Program-made: the position numbers and the translations under genes
Shown: piece after piece, positions 60,321 to 64,000 of the stretch
Layout: each line of letters begins with the position of its first letter
Position numbering within the stretch: position 1 is the first letter of the stretch
Notes under the pieces: model-generated
Seen by the model: only the letters and a program-made list of their open reading frames with translations
Database searches by the model: none
What the model was told of the DNA's origin: nothing
NCBI GenBank assembly: GCA_035578175.1
Contig: JAQMRL010000003.1
Location: 27,910,672-27,974,671, forward strand
Reading direction: 5' to 3'
Source of the DNA: Catonia carolina
Lineage: Eukaryota > Arthropoda > Insecta > Hemiptera > Achilidae
DNA length: 64,000 nucleotides

Positions 60321-60759
60321 TCAGGCATAATCATCATCATCAACAAAGACAATAACAAAATAAATTATTACTTAATAAAAATATAGACTAGGCCTACCCA
60401 GATATCGACTCAACACAAATATGATAAATTTTTGATGCATGCCACCACCTCCAACACATTCATTATTCATTTATTTAGTCTTCTTTTTTATTATCGTTGC
60501 TTCCATCCCATTAGCTAGTTTTAAGTATTACACATTTTTGAATAAAACAAGAGGAAAGTGAAAAACCGTATATTTATTCATTTTCCTTGCCAATAAAAAT
60601 TGAAATTCAGTATGTAATTGTGTGCAATTCCTTCAATTTACTTTACAAATAATGTAATAAAATTAATAATCGACATACTTTCCATATAAATTAAGAGAGA
60701 AGTATTAACAACAAAATTTTTATTACTTTTTTTACGTTTTGGTCTTATTTGTCCGCGTT
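60321..60759. other. A+T-rich non-coding DNA
   Basis: No gene or repeat recognised. Confidence 0.5.
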
Positions 60760-61500
60760 GAACTTTTCGCATGATGTCTTGTCCTGTCTTTCTTTCTTCC
60801 TAGAACCTCCTCATCCTTTCACTTACCATTTTCTTTCGTTCGTCTGGCCACTTGTATGCTGACTAGTTAGAATCAGTGTTTCAGTTTTTAAAAACCTTAA
60901 AGTCATCTACGACCTTTGCAAATGTGTCTGTCGTTTTTCTGTATTCCCATTTCCTCATTAGACCTCCGTCTCCATGTTCCATCGTCTGACCTTATAGGCT
61001 CCAAGATTTTCTTAGATGTTTTTAGGATTCTTCTTTCCCTCTTTTCTATTTCCAGCATTTCTCCTCCTGTACTGAGTTAGACATTCAGAGGGAGGCATAG
61101 AGCCCTTCAGATTTGATTACCACGTGGTAATAATGTATTTTCGCTCTGTGGAAAATTTTACGTTTGTTATAGATATTCTGTGTGATCCCTTAAGCTATCT
61201 CTAGTTTCTTAACTCTTCCCTTGTTGGCAACTTCATCAGTCCATTCGGCTGTATCCATTCTCCCAGGTACTAGAATTTATCAGCTTTTTTGATGTTTCCG
61301 TATTTAGATTTCATCTAGTTCTCCTTCTGGTGTTTATTTTCCATGTACTCTGTCTTCTCATAAGAGATCCGGCCTTTATTGCTGTTTCATGGAGATTTTC
61401 AGTCATTTTCCGAGCATCTTCTACAGTATCCGACAGTAAGGCGATGTCATCTGCGAATGCCAGATAGTAAACTATTAAGTTAAGCCTTTTCTTCCCGATC
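60760..61500 (-). pseudogene. RTE-like non-LTR reverse-transcriptase remnant
   Basis: Minus strand from about 61475: 'LAFADDIALLSDTVEDARKM' then 'TENLHETAIKAGS'. FADD is the catalytic palm motif of the reverse transcriptase. Downstream, with frameshifts and stops, come 'GITQNIYNKRKIFHRAKIHY', 'RKNPKNI.ENLGAYKVRRW' (from 'RkILR.ILGPvr..DG.WR'), 'NTEKRQT' and a Lys/Arg-rich end. The run of T at 61503-61512 is not its tail; the 3' end is toward 60760. The part N-terminal to FADD is missing. Confidence 0.75.
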
Positions 61501-62329
61501 TTCCATTACTTTCTTTAAATAATTTTGTAATAAATTTGTTTCAGAACAAACTTTTAAATGTTAAATTACAGTATGTAAATATTTTAGTTAAATATATATT
61601 TTCAATAAGAAACAGTTGCCTATAGTTGCCTTGTTTGTTTAGTAAGATGAGAACTGTTCTTTGTAAGTAAACAAAATAAAATGAAACAGAAAAGTTTTTA
61701 CGAAAATACGTTTCGTAATTTTTTTCTAAAATAACACTCTTTAACATATTATTCAACAGAGAAAACCTGGAACGTATTTCTTGCTACCTCATTACCATTT
61801 CACAAGTTATGTAACCTAAAATATAGCGTTGTGACTATTTTCAAAAAGAAAAACTTCTAATAAAAGGCATTCATAAACGAACCACCTTGCCAAAAAGATA
61901 TTAAGGTATGTATAATAAACCTTTGTAGGCTAGGTTATTAGTTACGTACTTCTCCAGTTCTTTACTAACTCCGTAAAGGAGTTTATGTTTTCGTTTTAAT
62001 ACTTTTCTTTTTAAAAAATTTTCTTTCACATTTAACAATACACTTATAAAGAAATAAGCAATATTTAATAAAATTTGAGAACTGAATTATTACCTTAATT
62101 GTTCATTATTATTTTATATAGGCCTAAACCAAAATTTTTCAGCATTAATAATTTTAAATCAAAGACATCAAATTCGAGATCTCAGTAATGCCATAAAATA
62201 TTTAAGTGTTCTTAAAAATTCTAGTTTTTAAAAATTTGTGAATATGCTACGTTGAGTATTTGTTATGATTTTACTCCGGTTCATTATACGTTATTATACG
62301 TTGGCACGTTTATATCTCGGGATCTGACT
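61501..62329. other. A+T-rich non-coding DNA
   Basis: No gene or repeat recognised. Confidence 0.5.
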
Positions 62330-62955
62330 CTAGAAATAAATATGAGAAAACTTTTCGTGTTAACTTATGTAATAAGTTAACCATTTTCCGTTTATGTAAT
62401 AAACGGAAACGTTTATTATTGAATTCCCGACTTAAACTTTTATATTCCCTACTTCACAAACGATCAAAATTACCAATGGCACAAAAATTACGCATATATT
62501 GTTCTCTTTTGAAACCTATTTGGACCTACGGATCCCAAATTTACGGTTCTACCAAACCCTCTAACTTGCGACGAATTCAAGCATTCCAGTCAAAAACATT
62601 ACGCCTAATAGCAAATGCACCTCTTTACGTGCAACAAAACCTTACATACAGATTTGAAAACACCACTTGTACAAAATTCCATTGAATACCTATACAAACG
62701 CTTTCACGACAAGTCACACGAACACGAGAACCCCCTGGTGCGTTCACTTTCCTCCGTCCATTTACCTGATAATCCCCCTAGATACCTTAAAAGACGCTGG
62801 AGTAGAGACCTGCTAATTTGATACACAAATTTCATTCTTGGGGAGGCACCAATGGGAGCCCTACCCCTCTCATGCCTATCATTTCATTTACATTATTATG
62901 ATAATCATCACATTTGCTTGTTGTAACATTTTACAGTTGTAAATAAAGAATTAAA
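62330..62955 (+). pseudogene. Jockey-like retrotransposon 3' end (copy 2 of a pair)
   Basis: The frame from 62419 reads 'NSRLKLLYSLLHKRSKLPMA', 'YCSLLKPIWTYGSQIYGSTK', 'RRIQAFQSKTLRLIANAPLY'. A frameshift at about 62650 moves to '...TPLVQNSIEYLYKRFHDK' and 'LSSVHLPDNPPRYLKRRWSR', ending at 62821. The 3' untranslated part shares 'cttggggaggcacca' and 'acccctctcatgcctatcat' with copy 1 at 57085 and ends near 'gtaaataaagaattaaaga'. Upstream, 'ISRDLTLEINMRK' recalls the 'LG..lD..L.w..Hi' segment. Only one frameshift within the C-terminal 130 codons, so it is younger than copy 1. Confidence 0.85.
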
Positions 62956-63593
62956 GAGAAAAATAATTTTCTCATCAAAGTATCTTTAACTCCTATTTTT
63001 GTTTGGTTGTTTTTGAATTTCGATCGTTTTCAATTGAAAAAAATGAAAAAGTAGTTATAATAATTTTTATAAAATAATAAAAGCTCATAAAATGCATCTA
63101 AACCAATATTTTATTATGTTAACTTACTTAATTGAAAATGTTCTTTAAACTGTCTTCAACATTCACATTCAAACACGTTACTCGTATTTAAAAATCATGA
63201 CACTATTTCGATTTTATACTCGAAATTAAAAATTCTATTCGAAACTTAACGATTTCTATCAAGAGTTCAACGAGTTATAACAAAAATGATTCATGGTACG
63301 AGACGAATACTACGCTGCATAAGGACTGACGTGTCAACACGAAAGAAGATATTATGCAGCTAAGTTCAAAATATCAAGTAAAATTAGTAAATTATCTGAA
63401 TTTTTAGCGCTTAATTTACGTGATCCGAATAATAGCGAATACTTAACAAGACTAAAAAGAAAAAAAACGACTTCACCTATCGTTTATATTTACCAAATAA
63501 ACTAGTGTTAATTTAAGTTCATTGATAAATAGTTGACCATCCACAATATAATTTTGTGTTTTTAATATTAAAAGGATAGTTAAACATTTTTGA
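62956..63593. other. A+T-rich DNA, 3' flank of the minus-strand Jockey-like remnant
   Basis: No separate gene. The part nearest 63593 is probably the 3' untranslated region of the element at 63594-64000, but no poly(A) tail or duplication was recognised. Confidence 0.4.
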
Positions 63594-64000
63594 TCAGGTG
63601 AAACGGAATGGAAGATCTAATATTCTCGCCTTCTTGAGTCTTTGATTTTCAATATTGTCATCGAGAAGATTTATAGCCAAATGATTAGAATGAGTGTCCA
63701 ACTTGGTTAAATACTTTTCACTCCGACTGCTAATTTCTTCTCCCACCGTAGGTATGCCCAGGTCATGATGGAGTACTTCATTAGGCACATACCAAGGTGC
63801 ACAGCATATAAGTCGAAGAAACTTTGATTGGAATCTCTGTAATATTTCTACATTAGATGTACTTGCTGTGCTCCAGAGTTCAACTCCATAACTCCAAACT
63901 GGTTTTATCATCACCTTGTACAGTGTCAATTTATTTTCCAAAGACAACTGTGATCACCTCCCAACAAGCCAATATAGTTGTCTTAATTTGAGTCCAAGTT
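63594..64000 (-). pseudogene. Jockey-like reverse-transcriptase C-terminus, runs off the window
   Basis: From the right edge the minus frame reads 'LGLKLRQLYWLVGR', a TGA stop (where Arg or Lys is usual), then 'SQLSLENKLTLYKVMIKPVW', 'SYGVELWSTASTSNVEILQR', 'FQSKFLRLICCAPWYVPNEV' and 'LHHDLGIPTVGEEI', closing at 63594. All are standard for the Jockey-like C-terminal region ('LYKtilKPIWTYGiqLWG.As.SNieilQRfQSK.LR.i..APWYV.N..lh.DL.iPtV'). Apart from that single stop the frame is unbroken, so it is a relatively recent copy. It continues beyond 64000. Confidence 0.9.

Overview
The window looks like a piece of a large, A+T-rich insect nuclear genome. It has no operon structure or bacterial gene density. 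The only host coding I can support is short exons bounded by AG/GT splice signals. The rest is decayed transposable elements of kinds common in insects: Jockey-like and RTE-like non-LTR retrotransposons, a mariner, a Helitron, fold-back DNA elements and tRNA-derived SINEs. A hemipteran or a related order would fit, but the sequence alone does not settle the order.

Host genes. One exon (32194-32402, + strand) encodes the second half of an immunoglobulin V-set domain closely resembling the Sidestep family of neuronal guidance receptors. A second, unidentified candidate exon lies at 43246-43444 (+). Most of the window is therefore probably intronic or intergenic DNA. I could not find the partner exons.

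Layout. 0-13 kb: SINE and RTE-like remnants, a snap-back transposon with a helix-turn-helix transposase fragment (5575-6343), a minus-strand retrotransposon tail, a 77-bp tandem duplication and a SINE with a clean target-site duplication (TSD). 13-23 kb: a non-autonomous Helitron with both diagnostic ends (13286-13871), three copies of a ~395-bp SINE-like family (called SINE-2 here), a MITE, and two copies of a ~0.9-kb AT-rich repeat (called R here). 23-34 kb: SINEs, Jockey-like remnants, a 388-bp palindrome, another SINE-2, a young 5'-truncated non-LTR insertion with an 11-bp TSD and an open reverse-transcriptase reading frame, and then the Ig exon. 36-40 kb: a fold-back element with ~330-bp arms and an R copy carrying a (TG)n tract and a nested ~70-bp retroinsertion. 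43-52 kb: the unknown exon, a perfect 20-bp hairpin, and more SINEs. 52-64 kb: an internally deleted mariner and a dense run of Jockey-like and RTE-like 3' ends that reaches the right edge.

How it works together. There is no multi-gene system here. The interest is structural: several insertions keep diagnostic boundaries (TSDs, Helitron A^T site, TA-flanked mariner inverted repeats), so the order of insertions can be read. Long stretches between the named features show no recognisable coding or repeat and are listed as such.
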